NCBI GenBank assembly: GCA_958299035.1
Contig: CATQJL010000001.1
Span: forward strand, 80,435,594-80,499,593
DNA: 64,000 nt
From: Cylicocyclus nassatus
Taxonomy: Eukaryota > Nematoda > Chromadorea > Rhabditida > Strongylidae
Direction: 5' to 3'
Part shown: positions 33,700 through 45,306 of the stretch, one piece after another
Layout: each line of letters starts with the position of its first letter
Numbering within the stretch: the first letter of the stretch is position 1
Made by a program: the position numbers and the translations under genes
Notes under the pieces: generated by a model
The model's database searches: none
Told to the model about the DNA's origin: nothing
What the model saw: only the letters and a program-made list of their open reading frames with translations

Positions 33700-35822
33700 C
33701 TTCGTTTCATGCGATGTGACGCTCATTTAGGAAAAACGAAATCAATTCACGACCGAATAAAGCATATTTTCAAGAATTTACTCAAAGCGGTAACGAGCCC
33801 TGCTTAGCGAATTTACATATACAACACTTTCTTGGCATTATGCGGAATATTCTCAAACATTGCCAGATTCATGCGAAATTCCATCGTAAACTAGCCAACT
33901 TAGGAGTTCAAAATTCGTACAACCACCGGTGAGTCGCATTGTCCTAATTGACAGAATACCTACGACCCAGAGTGGATTGTACTGTAATAAAAATATTATG
34001 TAAACAAATCTTTTGCGATTTTGTGGGCCTTGCGCACCTTTTCAATTTAGCAAAGTCTCTGAGCAACAAGCGTTGGCAAAAATGATACAGTTGAAAAGCC
34101 TATATGCTTGTCTTTCTTTTCAAAACCGTCTTCTTCATGATTGACGCCTTTTACGCCCGAAATCTAAGTTTTTCCTGCCTTTTGTAGCAAAACGAGTACG
34201 TGTACCATGATTGAAGGTTAAAAGTTGCAGGATTAAGGGTGGTTTACATGAAGTGTGGTAGGCTTTCAAAAAATTCGTTTTCCAACCTTTCATTGTCATT
34301 TTTTTCTTCAATTAATTGTTGCCTTTATAGTTTTCCTTCCTAATACTGTTTTATTCTCGAAGAAGAAGGGTTTGTTGGAGAACTTTTTGAAAAAGATGCA
34401 AAATTCGAATATTTTCCTTATCGGCCGGGATTGAAAAAAACAAAATTTCTGTTTATTAAAAGGGCCGTTAGAAAGCTCACGATTTGTGCTTTTGAATCTT
34501 GTCAGATGAGGCAAGTACGTCGAAGGCAACATACCGAAAATGACACCGCACATCCTGGAAAGTTCGCGATAATGATTGAACGATTGCATCTACTTAGGCA
34601 ATTGTACCAGCCGAGTGAACTCCGTCACCGGGCGAACGACCTGTAATGTGGGAAGACCGGGCGGGGTACTTCTGACTTATAAGTCAAGTGCGGACATTCC
34701 CAAACACGATCGATAAGACCTGAGCAAAACTTTCATAGCTATCAAATAAAAAATACCTTTTGAAATGCGTGTTGTTTTATGCAGAGTTATGAGCATTTTT
34801 TGCGTCACATTTCATCTGACACTCAGTAGGTGCAAGGCTACATAACCTCTGCAGCCAAAGGAAGAGAAAGATTTTTTTGTATGGGCATTTGTGTATGATT
34901 ACCAACTAGGACGCGAAAACAAAAACTTCTAAATTGCGATGAGGGAATTTTGGTTCGTAAATGAGAATTTGCGAAACTGAGAATTTTGGATCACTCTGAA
35001 TAGGGCTGCAATAAGTACATTCGATCTTTTCAAGACGTCTCGATTTAAATTCATTTTTAGCTTCAAAAGACAGTTCACTTTTTAACTTCGGACTGCAAAT
35101 GTCCAGTTTGTAAGCTTAATTTTCAATTTCGAAGATTGCATCGTCGGGTGAAAAAATGGTGTTTATCATTTTCGGCAAACTTTCTTGGCTGGAACTTCCT
35201 CATAGTCTTAGATTTGTGCCAGGTGTACTGTTGACGGATAAGCTCCTTTATATGGCACTAGTACTTGTTGAAATCGAATTGGTAAAGTGTCAAAATTCTG
35301 ACGCTTATATAGTGATGCATCTTTAAAAATCACCATGTTCAAAAGAGCGCTAAACAATCGTTTCAAAAGTTTCTAATAAGCAATGAAGGAAAGCTAAATT
35401 AGCGTTGCAAGTTGCTCTATCCACTTGTTATCAGATTTTTTTTAGTCAAAATAAAATCTGACAATCAGTTTGGGACGAATAACAAACCAAAAGCATTAGC
35501 TTGTAATTTTTTCCCAAGTGAGCACGAAAAAAATCAATTCAAAAATCAGCTTCGACGAAAGGACATAAACTGTTCCTGGTGATGTTCTGAGCATTCCCTT
35601 TTTACTAATTTATGTGGTTCAATATTGATTTCAGAAAACGATCAAACATTTTATAATAGATCACTTTACATTTTATTTATGAAGTTAACATAAACGACCT
35701 AGTGTCATCCCTCGTCAAAAGATTTACCCTATTTTTAAGACTGTCTACATGTCTTTCATTCCACACCGTATAATTGGTGACAGCTTTGAAAGCAAGCAAT
35801 AAAGCAAAGTTTGTTTCAATAC
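33700..35822. repeat. third, partial copy of the palindrome unit
   Basis: It begins at GCGATGTGACG, equivalent to the spacer, and runs in the orientation of the right arm. Shared phrases are GACCGAATAAA, GCATTATGCGGA, GTGGATTGTACT, GTTTACATGAAGTGTG, TTTTATGCAGAGTTATGAGCA and GGTGACA...AAGCAATAAAGCAAAG. It lacks the segment holding the 15.8-16.1 kb frames and both right-arm family C MITEs. It ends before the secreted-protein gene. Confidence 0.75.
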
Positions 35823-37404
35823 TAGTCATCGTGACCACGGACTGTGCTGCACTTTGACCAACGCCTAAGGCATTTACCTAACTATCTTCTATGCAATTCG
35901 TACAAATTTACCTTCCGTGAACAGATGGAACAGGTAAGTCGTTCAGCACAGGAACATATAAAATGCACTTTTATCTTGCCCTGCGTTTCACCTATCCGCT
36001 TACTCCAGACTAGTTGTAACATTGCACAAGCTCCATGACGGGACAAGAAGCAAAAGTAAAAAATGAGTAATTGCCTTCTGATTTGATGTAACATGTCTTG
36101 ATTTTAGATTAACTGCGCTTTTATATGTTTTTGTGTTTATTCACAACTGCGCTTAACGTTTCTTTCGCAAAATTCTTTTGGTCACTTGAATGTTTGCAAA
36201 GATTTAGCAGTTTGTAGCAACACCGCATACATAGCTATAGAGAGCTTTTGGAAAACATCATCGACCACATTATTTAAGATAAAATCTCGTCCAAATTTAG
36301 TAAAACGATACTGCACTATGCAATAACAACAATGCCTCGATTGCATAACTCATCGTAGGTTCATACTCCTCATTCGCCAGAACACTGAATCAAATCTGAG
36401 CAATCAATATCAAAAAGAAATTTGAACATTTACTACTAAATCATCACTGCGTCATTCTCATCGTTCGACAGTGCGCAAAAGAGTCCGATTCAATGACGAA
36501 TAGCTGTCCACACTGTACGCATTGGTCAAAAAGAGCAAACTTGATAAAAAGCTACTATCTGTTGCGTGGGGTTTTAAGAAGAAAAGAACGGCCTGAGTAG
36601 TGATTGACACTCTTGCAACACACGGTTTTTGCCGTGTTAAGTTTCTCCTTCCTTTTAAAGTCTTTACATATTATGTCGGTTCATGAGTTCGTAGAGTTTT
36701 TATAATTTAACGAAATGACAAAATCCAAGCAAAATTTAATTGCAGTGTATGTTCCGGTGTTGCGCAAAACTTTCGCTCACCATGCCGTCAGATTTTTAGT
36801 CCCGTTTTTCCAAAACTCAGTGGGTCTGGTCTCAAAAAAGTAGTCTAACCAGCGCTTGAGACGTCTTCAAATTAAGATAGATGCCGTTCATATGATTCGT
36901 GAAAGCTGGAACAGATGACATTATGCTAGGGCGAGATTTGAGAAATAGATTGGGTACTAATGTATATTTCCCGGTCAAGTCTTGCATGACAGCTATGGTG
37001 ACGTTGGCCTAGGGGATGGGGGGAAGGGGCAAGTTTTGTCGCATAGAGGAGTTTTCTGGACATGTTTATTGCACCTTTTGTGCACTAGGGACTTGTTTAG
37101 ACGTGTATTTGGGTTGCATAGGGTACGGGCGACCGCCTTGTTCTAGCCTAGCCAAATTCAGTTGAAGGTCCTGCCCATTTGCAAAAAAAAATTGTTCAGG
37201 TGACACCTTGCAAACTCTTTGTTTTTGAAGCAATCCGATCCCTTTCTTGCCTCATATTGACAAGAAACTGCCATCTTTCGCAAAAAAAAAATCTGAGCGA
37301 AACGTTTTTTTATAAGAAAAAAAAAACAAGTGACAAGAATGCTTCTATTTGCCTTTTAAGAAATTCTTCTTTGGAAGTTGAAGAATCAAAGCAGATTAGC
37401 TTTA
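35823..37404. other. unassigned DNA
   Basis: No known gene, repeat end or RNA was recognised. The few open frames (35,844-36,038, 37,179-37,409) lack family features. Confidence 0.35.
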
Positions 37405-37925
37405 TATAGAAAACTAGCTTGTCTATCCGGGTCCACTCGGCCCTGTCAAATATTGTAATAAAGGTCTCATCCCTATCCCTGTACAGCCTTTCCCTGTGCT
37501 TACTTCTACACTATCGATAAAATCGATAAAAGTAATCGATAATTCTGAAAACTAATGTATTCGAATCGCCATGCCCACTTACCCCCCCCCCCCTGTGCCG
37601 ACTCCCAGCCATAGCTTAAACTTTGCGAAAAAATCGATAAAAGTAATCGATTGTTGTGGAAACTGTATTCGCTATGCTCACTTACCCCCCTCTGCCAACT
37701 TCCAGCCCCGCAGGTGAACTCTGCAAAAAATTGATAAATCGATAAAATCGATATCTATCGATAAAGAAAAAAGCCCATGACACCCGCCGGGGCCCGAAGT
37801 GTATGTGTGCCAAGTTTGGTCCGGATCGGTTGAGAAATGGAATTTTCTATTCGGAACATACGTACAGACACACACAGACCACAACACAAACAGACATTCA
37901 GTTTTATATATAAGATAATTAGGCT
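37405..37925 (+). repeat. dispersed repeat with ATCGAT tandem units, copy 1
   Basis: The head is CTAGCTTGTCTATCCGGGTCC; then come two or three imperfect units of about 115 bp. Each unit has ATCGATAAAA-type runs, CATGCCCACTTACCCCCC and CTCCCAGCC. The conserved module AAGTGTATGTGTGCCAAGTTTGG, ATCGGTTGAGAAATGGAATT and ATTCGGAACATACGTACAGAC follows. It ends with CAGACATTCAG and a TA-rich tail. Related copies are at 54,755-55,345 (reverse) and 63,105-63,398. Confidence 0.75.
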
Positions 37926-38159
37926 ATGAAGAGCATGATGATCTCTTTTGGTCGATATACGCAACTTCCCGCAAATCAACCGCTCCTCAAAGTAATAGAA
38001 CGAGAATGAAAATTCTACGAACTTATGCAGCGACCTCGAGGAAACCCAGGTAAAATTCTTTCACAATTCGTCATAATTTTTGGATAGATTTTTTTTATTG
38101 AAATGAGCGAGTTTTAGCAGGCTTATCTCAGAATAAACTTATCAAACACCAATAAATCT

Positions 38160-38556
38160 TTGGATTCCAAAACTTTCACGAATGAATTTTGGAACGCTGA
38201 TTCCAGATCTGCCTTTGCTATCGGGCTTCTGAGCGAGGAGTTATGAAGGTTACTCTGAGTAAAAGTTAAATGCAAGATTACTGTAAAACCAGTCGTAACA
38301 ATTTTTTGGGGCTGAACTGATATTCGATTACTTGGACCAACTAATATTCTTGATTTCAAATATATCAACTCGTTGCTTCATTCAAACGTTAGGAGAGAGA
38401 GTAAAGACTGATTTATACTAGTCTTTCTAACAAATAATACACAAAAACCATTATAACTCCTCAAAAGCCCGCAGGTAAATTTGTAATCAGCGTTCCAAGC
38501 TTTACAAGATAGTGTACATCCCATCTTAGCCATTTTGACCAACCTTCCTTTCCCTG
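38160..38556. mobile_element. family C MITE, left end decayed
   Basis: AACGCTGATTCCAGATCTGCC with GAGCGAGGAGTTATGAAGG is mirrored by CATTATAACTCCTC and AATCAGCGTTCCAAGC. The right end is TGACCAACCTTCCTTTCCCTG. Confidence 0.6.
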
Positions 38557-38566
38557 TAAGCAACTG

Positions 38567-39847
38567 AGCATTTACGGACTGAACATATCAAATTTATTTG
38601 CCGAGTACAGCCTGGGGCGCGTTTAGAAACATGCAAGAGGCAATGAAAACATGAGTAATAATGATTTTATCCCCTAACACTTCACAAATCCAAAAGAAAA
38701 TACTTATGAAGAGGAAAAAAGCAGCACCAAATGGTACCCGAGTTTCTTCGGTTGATGTTCTGCGAGATTGAGTTGACCAGTATGAAGTTTGAAGCAGAGC
38801 ATTAAAAAGTGAACTTGGGACTTCATAAAGCAAACTATGCAAAGGGAAATTTTGTTTTATACCCTGTAGGGTTTGCTCTGTTCATTCGTTACTTGATCTT
38901 CTTCGATAAATCGGTATTAAAAAAAAACAGCGAAATATGACCATGGTAAAAACTGGGGTTTCTGGACATTTTCTGAGGGCACGTTGGCTGGTCAGACTGC
39001 CACAAGAAAAACCACTGTTTGAAAGAGGAACGAAAAGCAAGATCGAATGTTGCTCAGAATCTTTTTGCAAGGGTCCCAAAAAAAACTTCGGGACTTTTGC
39101 TCTGCAGGATGTTACGTTCAAAAAAAAAACAGAAAAATCTCAAAAAAGTTTATTTTCGGAAGACCCTATACATATGACTGTTGAGAAGGTGAGAGTGTGC
39201 GAGTTTATTCTTAATGAAATCCCGAATGTTTCGTTTTTTGATCTTGCAAGATTATAAACCCAATCTTCAATCTATTAGGTTGTCCCAAACGTAAATTCCA
39301 TTTTCAAATAACTTGAGCTGTTTTTGTTTTCTTGACATTAGGGTACCATTCGGTAAAGCGCAGAGCTCTACAAAAAGATTACCAAAGTTCCACCTAATTC
39401 GTAACCTAGGTAAATTTTGGAGCTAAAAATCAAAATTTCTTAACTACCCTAAAAATCGCATCTCCTTCCAGAAAATAGCTACGGACTTCCAACTTGGTCT
39501 TTATATAGTAGACACATAGTAGTACCCAAAAATGTATTTAGCGGATTTTTTTCGGGGCTAATTGAGAAAGAAATAGGTTCCCTTAGCCAAAATGCCACTT
39601 ACTTGAGTTTTTTATGTAAAACTTGATATTTCTCGGTATGAGAGCACATACAGGAGTAAAATTTTAGAATTATACTTAGTAAGGCTTTTAGTATACAATA
39701 ACATATGGGGAGGGGCTGGGGGCGGAGTTTGCCATTTTTGGACAATTTTTGTTTCTCGCATTCTATGCTCGGAAAAAATTCGGTAAAGGCATATTTGTGT
39801 ATTGCTACATGCCCACTGTATAATGACGAAGTTGGAGGTCTGTAGGA
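38567..39847. other. unassigned DNA with an orphan mariner-like end
   Basis: TTAGGTTGTCCCAAACGTAAA at 39,274 is a mariner-type left end without a visible partner. On the minus strand two open frames (39,121-38,882 and 38,842-38,594) lie in the same phase, separated by one TGA. The second has a hydrophobic run (AFFLFISIFFWICEVL). I cannot tell a broken membrane-protein exon from chance. Confidence 0.3.
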
Positions 39848-39883
39848 CCATTTTGTAGAGCTGGTTTCAACTTAGATTTTCAT
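39848..39883. mobile_element. left piece of the family B MITE split by the CR1 element
   Basis: CCATTTTGTAGAGCTGGTTTCAACTTAGATTTTCATTA is the family B block. It continues after the CR1 element at 44,288 with AGAACGAATCAGCC. Its outer left end is missing. Confidence 0.6.
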
Positions 39884-40141
39884 TAATTGATTCCATCGCG
39901 TGGCGTCTCCCTGAGCGGTCGGCTCCGATTTTTCTCTCTCACTGCCAGGATTTTTTTCATTTCATCCTCTCTTTCTTGATTGTTTCAGTCCTTCTCTTTC
40001 CTTGCGCACTCCTTTGCTGCTGTGATTACCGTTTTTAAAGACTTGCTGTTTTCCGTTTGCGCATATTGATTTGCCATTCGTTGATTTTTTTTTCCTTCAT
40101 CGGCTATAACTCTATTGATAAGGTAGATCAAATCGATAGTC

Positions 40142-40801
40142 ATGGCACCAAAGAGTGAGCGCGCTAGGAGAAATGCTGTGGGCACTCAGCCAAGCCTGAG
40201 GAATGTAGATGCGAGCAGTCAAACTTGCGAGCAGGATTTTTCGGGCTTGAGTTTCGAGGACCTAATCAGCACTATTAGGGAAAGGACCAATGATCCAATC
40301 ATAGATAGCGTATTGTCTGCCTTGAGCGAGAAAATATCGAAGATCGCTTCGGTTGACTATGAAGCTGAAAAGCGTGTTCGTAGTATAGTTCTGAGCGGTA
40401 TCCCTGAGGCGGACAGTAGTCTGCACTTTCATGAACGGTGCTCTCAACTTGATAGCGCTGTTGGTGAGGTGCTTGACGTGTTAAAAGTGGACTGTCGCCC
40501 AGTGGAGCTGTTCCGCATGGGGAAGCCAAATCCCTCGCGACCCCGCTTGGTGAAAGTGGTATTTCCCTCTAGGTATTATTGGCAGGTGGCACTTTCCAAT
40601 GCCCGGTTATTGAGGAGTCATGGCTTCCCTCATGTTTTCGTGAGGAGAAGCATGACAGCAGAGGAAAGAAGCCGCGACTATGAGCTGAGGAAGCTCGCTC
40701 GGGAGCGGAATAAAGGGAAGGATGTGAAAGAGTGGGTTATTTACCGTGACGAGTTGGTTCATACTTCCCAACTGCCTCGTAGGAGTTCGGGAAACGTATG
40801 A
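40142..40801 (+). CDS. CR1-like ORF1 protein (nucleic-acid-binding, retrotransposition)
   Basis: The frame is 219 residues, intact from ATG at 40,142 to TGA at 40,801. The middle part (about residues 75-180) has the layout of non-LTR ORF1 RNA-binding domains: RSIVLSGIPE, a helix with VLDVLKVD, FRMGKPNPSRPRLVKVVF, LLRSHGFPHVFVRRSMTAEER, then a basic stretch and WVIYRDELVH. The N-terminus is polar with SSQTCEQ. ORF1 proteins of this kind bind the element RNA and chaperone it in the ribonucleoprotein. The stop overlaps the ORF2 start as ATGA, which suggests ORF2 is made by termination-reinitiation. The family call rests on position and motif order. Confidence 0.75.
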   Translation: MAPKSERARRNAVGTQPSLRNVDASSQTCEQDFSGLSFEDLISTIRERTNDPIIDSVLSALSEKISKIASVDYEAEKRVRSIVLSGIPEADSSLHFHERCSQLDSAVGEVLDVLKVDCRPVELFRMGKPNPSRPRLVKVVFPSRYYWQVALSNARLLRSHGFPHVFVRRSMTAEERSRDYELRKLARERNKGKDVKEWVIYRDELVHTSQLPRRSSGNV

Positions 40802-43633
40802 ATGCGCACGGTATTACTGACTCATTAAAGATTTATATACTCAATGCCCGAAGTCTTGTTAATAAATTAGAGATTTTTCAACTGTTTGTTTCTGAATGCA
40901 AGCCAGACCTGATTTTTGTGACTGAAACGTGGTTTAATGCCAGAATCCTCGACTCTGAAGTAGTTGGTGGACTACCATATGTAGTATATAGAAGTGATAG
41001 ATGTAGACACAGAGGCGGTGGGGTGTGTTGCCTTGTAAAAGGAAACATAGTTGCTAATCGTATCGAGTGCAACTATACGATGTTATCAGATGTGCTTATA
41101 GTGGATGTTATTCATCCTTCCAAACCTAATCGATTGCGTTTTTTGGCCATTTACCGCCCACCGAGCTCTAGCAAAACAGATGATGAGTGCCTTTTAGATA
41201 TGATGAATCATTTTGCTTTGGGTTGTGATCACAGTGAATCTATTATACTTGGAGACTTTAACTTACAAGTAGACTGGATGGATCTCAAACCTTTGAACAG
41301 TGCGTCTACATCATTTCTAACATATTTTGTTGAGAATCAATTTAAACAATTTGTGTCTTCGCCCACTCATGGCAATCACATCCTTGATCTTGTTCTTTCC
41401 TCTGCCGTTAAGCCTCTCCATGTGAATGTTCTTCCCCCGCTTGGGTTTTCGGACCATGGGATAGTTAGTTTTGAGGTGCGTGATGTTCCATCAGCGGCAT
41501 CCCTTCCTTTTCCAATGCCCGATTTTCATAATGTCGACTACAAAGCATTGAACGAATACCTTTCTGGAATCGATTGGCTTTCTCATTTTAATGGATATGA
41601 ATCTTGCTCTGATGTATATAGGAGGTTTTGCAAAATACTTTATGAAGCTTTTGCTCTATTTGTTCCTTTCAAAGCTCGTGGTCTTGTCATAGCCAAAGTA
41701 CCTACACATATACAATCCCTGAATTTGCAGAAATGTCGTCTTTTTGATGACCTGCCTGATCCTTTGCACAACGATCTTTACAGAAAAGTTTGTTCCGACA
41801 TTGAGTTTCATATGCGAAAGTTTTTGTCTAATCGTGAGCGTCGGCTTGCACAGAAATCAGCGCGAAGCCTGTTCCATTACATCAGAGCTAAGATGAAGCC
41901 AAATTCTAACCTCCCCACCCTCGAAAATGACCTTGGTGCTCGATTTTTCCGTGATGAAGAGAAGGCGAAAGTTCTTGGAGCCTATTTTGCTAGCGTCTTC
42001 ACTTCTACGGACAGTAATGCACCTGATGTTGGCAATATTCATGATGTGCGAGGGAAATTGTCCTCAATCTTCTTTGAATCGCATGAAGTCTGCCGAATTT
42101 TGAAGCACCTCAAAAACTCCGCTACTGAAACATATGACGGCATACCTAAGATTGTATACAAGAAGTGTTCCTCATCTCTGGCCACACCATTAGCACATAT
42201 TTTCAACATATCCATGTTATTAGGAGAGGTACCCGCACTTTGGAAGCACGCCCTTGTAACACCTATTCCTAAGGTCCAGGGCGCTAGGCGGGTGAGGGAT
42301 TTTCGTCCTATTAGTCTGCTACCTACACCTGCAAAAGTCATGGAAAAGTGTATAAGAGATAAGCTTGTGTCCTGGCTTGATAAAGCTGGCATGGTCCCTG
42401 CTGAGCAGCATGGTTTCATCAATGGTGCCTCGACGACAACAAATTTGGTTGACAGTATTTATGACTAGACTCTTGCCTTAAATAGTAAAAAATGTGTGGA
42501 TGTGCTTTATATTGATTTATCTAAAGCATTTGATAAGGTCCTGTCATGATATGCTAGTGAAGAAACTCAAAATGATAGGCGTTGATGACCCGCTGCTCGC
42601 ATGGTTTGATTCGTATCTGCACAACCGCTATATGACTGTAAGAGTTCATGACCGATTTTCGGATACCTATTCTTGTGCAAGTGGTGTTCCTCAAGGAGGA
42701 GTTTTATCGCCTATATTATTCCTCATTTATACTATGGAGTTGCCTAACTTACTCCATACTTCTCAAAAAGTTAAAGTGCAAATGTATGCAGATGATATAA
42801 AGATATACGGAATGTACGATGTAGAAGATCGAATTGAGGTTCAATCAGCTTTACAATTGTCTCTTTCCAATCTGGTTGAATGGGCAACGACTTGGAATTT
42901 AACACTCAATCTTGACAAGAGTTGCGTACTGCATATAGGAAATGGTTGTGCAGGTACTTATGTGGTTGAGGATTTTGCATTGAGGTCATGCGGCTCAGCT
43001 AGGGACTTGGGAGTGCTTGTTGATGCTAAACTAAAATTTTCTAAGCATATCGATGCTGCTGTCAGAAAGGCTTACACCTCCCTATTTGTGCTGCTGCGCA
43101 CCGTAAGGAGTAACTCGCCTGCACTAGTGACGCGTCTCTACAAAGCCCTCATTCGCCCCCATCTAGAATATTGCTCCCAAGTTTGGAATCCTGCCCGGAA
43201 AAAAGATATTTGTAAAATAGAAAAAGTGCAAAAAACATTCACGCGTCTCTTGTACAGGCGACTCTATTCTGATAACATTATACCAGATTATAATGTACGG
43301 CTTAGAATGTTCAAATTAAATAGTCTTTCGTTTCGTCGCAATCTCTCAGATTTAGCGATTTGTTTTCAAGTTTTAAAGGGTGAAAATCGGTTGAAGGCAA
43401 GTAAATATTGGATATTCATGCCAGCTAGTGAAAGGTCGGGAGGATTTAATTTGCACTACGCCAAAGTCAAAAAACACAATCTTGTAAAAATGCACAGTAG
43501 CATATTCTGCAGGTCTGCTAGATGGTTTCAGCGGTTGCCTATGGATGTTATGTGTTCTCAGACTGCACGCTCCTTCAGGGCTAAGTTGATGAGAGCTGAC
43601 ACACAGCTTTCATCCCTAAGCTTTTTGGAATAA
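40798..43633 (+). pseudogene. CR1-like ORF2 polyprotein, endonuclease plus reverse transcriptase, disrupted
   Basis: The ATG is at 40,798, overlapping the ORF1 stop. The APE-type endonuclease occupies about residues 10-235: N16 in ILNARS, E43 in VTETWF, GDFN at 152-155 and SDH at 218-220 are all present. The reverse transcriptase begins about residue 440 (LVTPIPK, FRPISLLP, HGFINGAS). A TAG at 42,466-42,468 interrupts just after, probably from a tryptophan codon. About 75 bp later, at about 42,542, one extra base shifts the frame after LSKAFDKV. The rest runs open in the new frame to TAA at 43,633 and carries GVPQGGVLSPILF, the YADD catalytic motif (42,784-42,795) and a CR1-like C-terminus (SARWFQRLP). 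Both lesions fall within 80 bp; everything else is intact. Confidence 0.85.
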
Positions 43634-44287
43634 TTTTAATTTTGTCGTTCTTCAGTTACCAATTCTTTCTCTTCTTGGCTTTATGGCTATTGGTATTACT
43701 AGCATGTCGGTTTTCGGTCCGCACGGTCATTTTTCGGAGCCGGGTCCTGGTGTTCTTCATTTGCAGCTTGATTCTGTAGCCTGGTTTTATTTATTGGTTG
43801 TTACTAACCTTAAGCATCATTAACTAACAACTGAACCAGCCCGGCTCATTCGTCAGAAGTTTTATCACACCTTACTGCCTTAACGAAGCCTAGTTTCCCA
43901 TCTAGGGCACTCTTGTGTCCGCCTAATGAATTGCCTTCTGGATAGTTGGTAGATGTTTACTCTGCCACTCTTAATCTGAATCTTGCTTCCTCTAAAATTT
44001 AATCTTAAATGGGGTCAGGTCAGCCCGCCTTACCGGCGGGCTCGTTGACACCCAAAAACGGGGCATCTTTGATTTTAGAGTGTGCAAGATTCATGTGATT
44101 GTTTTTGTTCAAGTTACTTTCGTTCAACTTTACAAGCTGGGTCTAGAGGTTCGAGTTCTGTTCCATTCCGTATTTTCTTTTATCTTCTCTTGCGGCTGAG
44201 GACTGGCTGGTCTCATTGTTTGTTTGGATCTTCTTTTATTTCTTTGCTCTGGTGCACCTCGAGTGTATTTATAAAATAAAAAATAAA

Positions 44288-44852
44288 ATTTTAGAACGAA
44301 TCAGCCATTCCTCTCCATTACTGTAGGATTACGGTAGAAACTTGAGACATGGTGTCAATGTGGAAAAAGCTGCCGTTTCAAAATTTTTCAAAAAAATGTG
44401 AAAACTTGTGTAATAGGGTTTTTATGGACGCTGAGTTTAATACCCAACTATTCAGAAGATTACGAAGCTTTCTAAACGGTGTAGCCGCACTTTTTAGGAA
44501 CATTCAAAAAAAAATGGCCGCTACCTCTTACCTGGCATAACTCTTCAACGAAGCATCATAATAAATTGCGAACTTTACAGTTATGGTCAGCAACTCTAAT
44601 TAGCCTAGTGTAAAAGTTTTCAGGCTGTTTTGTTTTATTTCTGGGGCAAAATACGGCCTTTAATCGCTTAAAACCCTCTTTGAAGTTTCTACCCTAACCC
44701 TACAGTAATGAAGTGAGATGAATGATTCGTTCTATATGCAAATCTATGTTAAAGCCAGCTCTACAGATTGGTACCTGAAGCAAGGAAAAAAACTTTTTTT
44801 AAAGAGAGGTATTAACGATCAAACGTTCGATGCATTTTTTTGGGAAACGCTG
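44288..44852. mobile_element. right piece of the family B MITE split by the CR1 element
   Basis: Contains GTAGGATTACGGTAGAAACTT, the mirrored AGTTTCTACC block and the right end TTTTTTGGGAAACGCTG before TA. Confidence 0.7.
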
Positions 44853-45306
44853 TATTATTAGGCTGTCTGCGTTCCTTTGCTATTTTTGGAATTTGAACCT
44901 CGTGTAAAAAGCGACTTCGTGTAGGCATGCATTCAGTGCAGCTAGTGCCATTAGCGAGACACAATTAAGTGTCCTGGTACCAAAAATTATCAGCTTCATT
45001 CTAATCTGTTCCTAGATACTTTTGAATAAAGAAAACTCTATATAATACTCACATAGCAATTATATGTTCAATAATTATAGCAAACGTTGCAATGTAAACC
45101 AGTATCCCTACAATTTTTTTCCGGACATTCGCGATAGTGGTAAGCCCATGCTTCATGTACCATTCACCGATGCAAAGTTCATCAAACAAAGTGTTTTCAA
45201 AGTGACTTTTGACAAGCGCTTAGATAAGCAACGATGCTTTGAATCATCGTTTGTATCTTGTCTGAATTTGGAAGATTTTTTGTTGTTTTTGCTACATACT
45301 TCCATA
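44853..45306. other. unassigned DNA
   Basis: No recognised element. TTAGGCTGTCTGCGTTCC at 44,857 faintly resembles a mariner end. Confidence 0.3.

Larger units (their letters stand above)
39884..44287 (+). mobile_element. CR1-like non-LTR retrotransposon, nearly full length, inactive
   Basis: It has a 5' leader of about 260 bp (TCCATCGCGTGGCGTCTCCCTGAGC...), ORF1, and ORF2 with endonuclease and reverse transcriptase. The 3' region contains a strong stem (GCCCGCC TTACC GGCGGGC at about 44,022-44,040), and the AT-rich tail is TATAAAATAAAAAATAAAAT. It is inactive because ORF2 has a stop and a frameshift. It is inserted in a family B MITE, so it is younger than that MITE. The low number of lesions indicates a recent arrival. 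Confidence 0.85.

Noticed and set aside
38594..39121. Membrane-protein gene on the minus strand
   Set aside because: Two frames in phase with one stop between them and a hydrophobic stretch are not enough in AT-rich DNA; no family or splice evidence.
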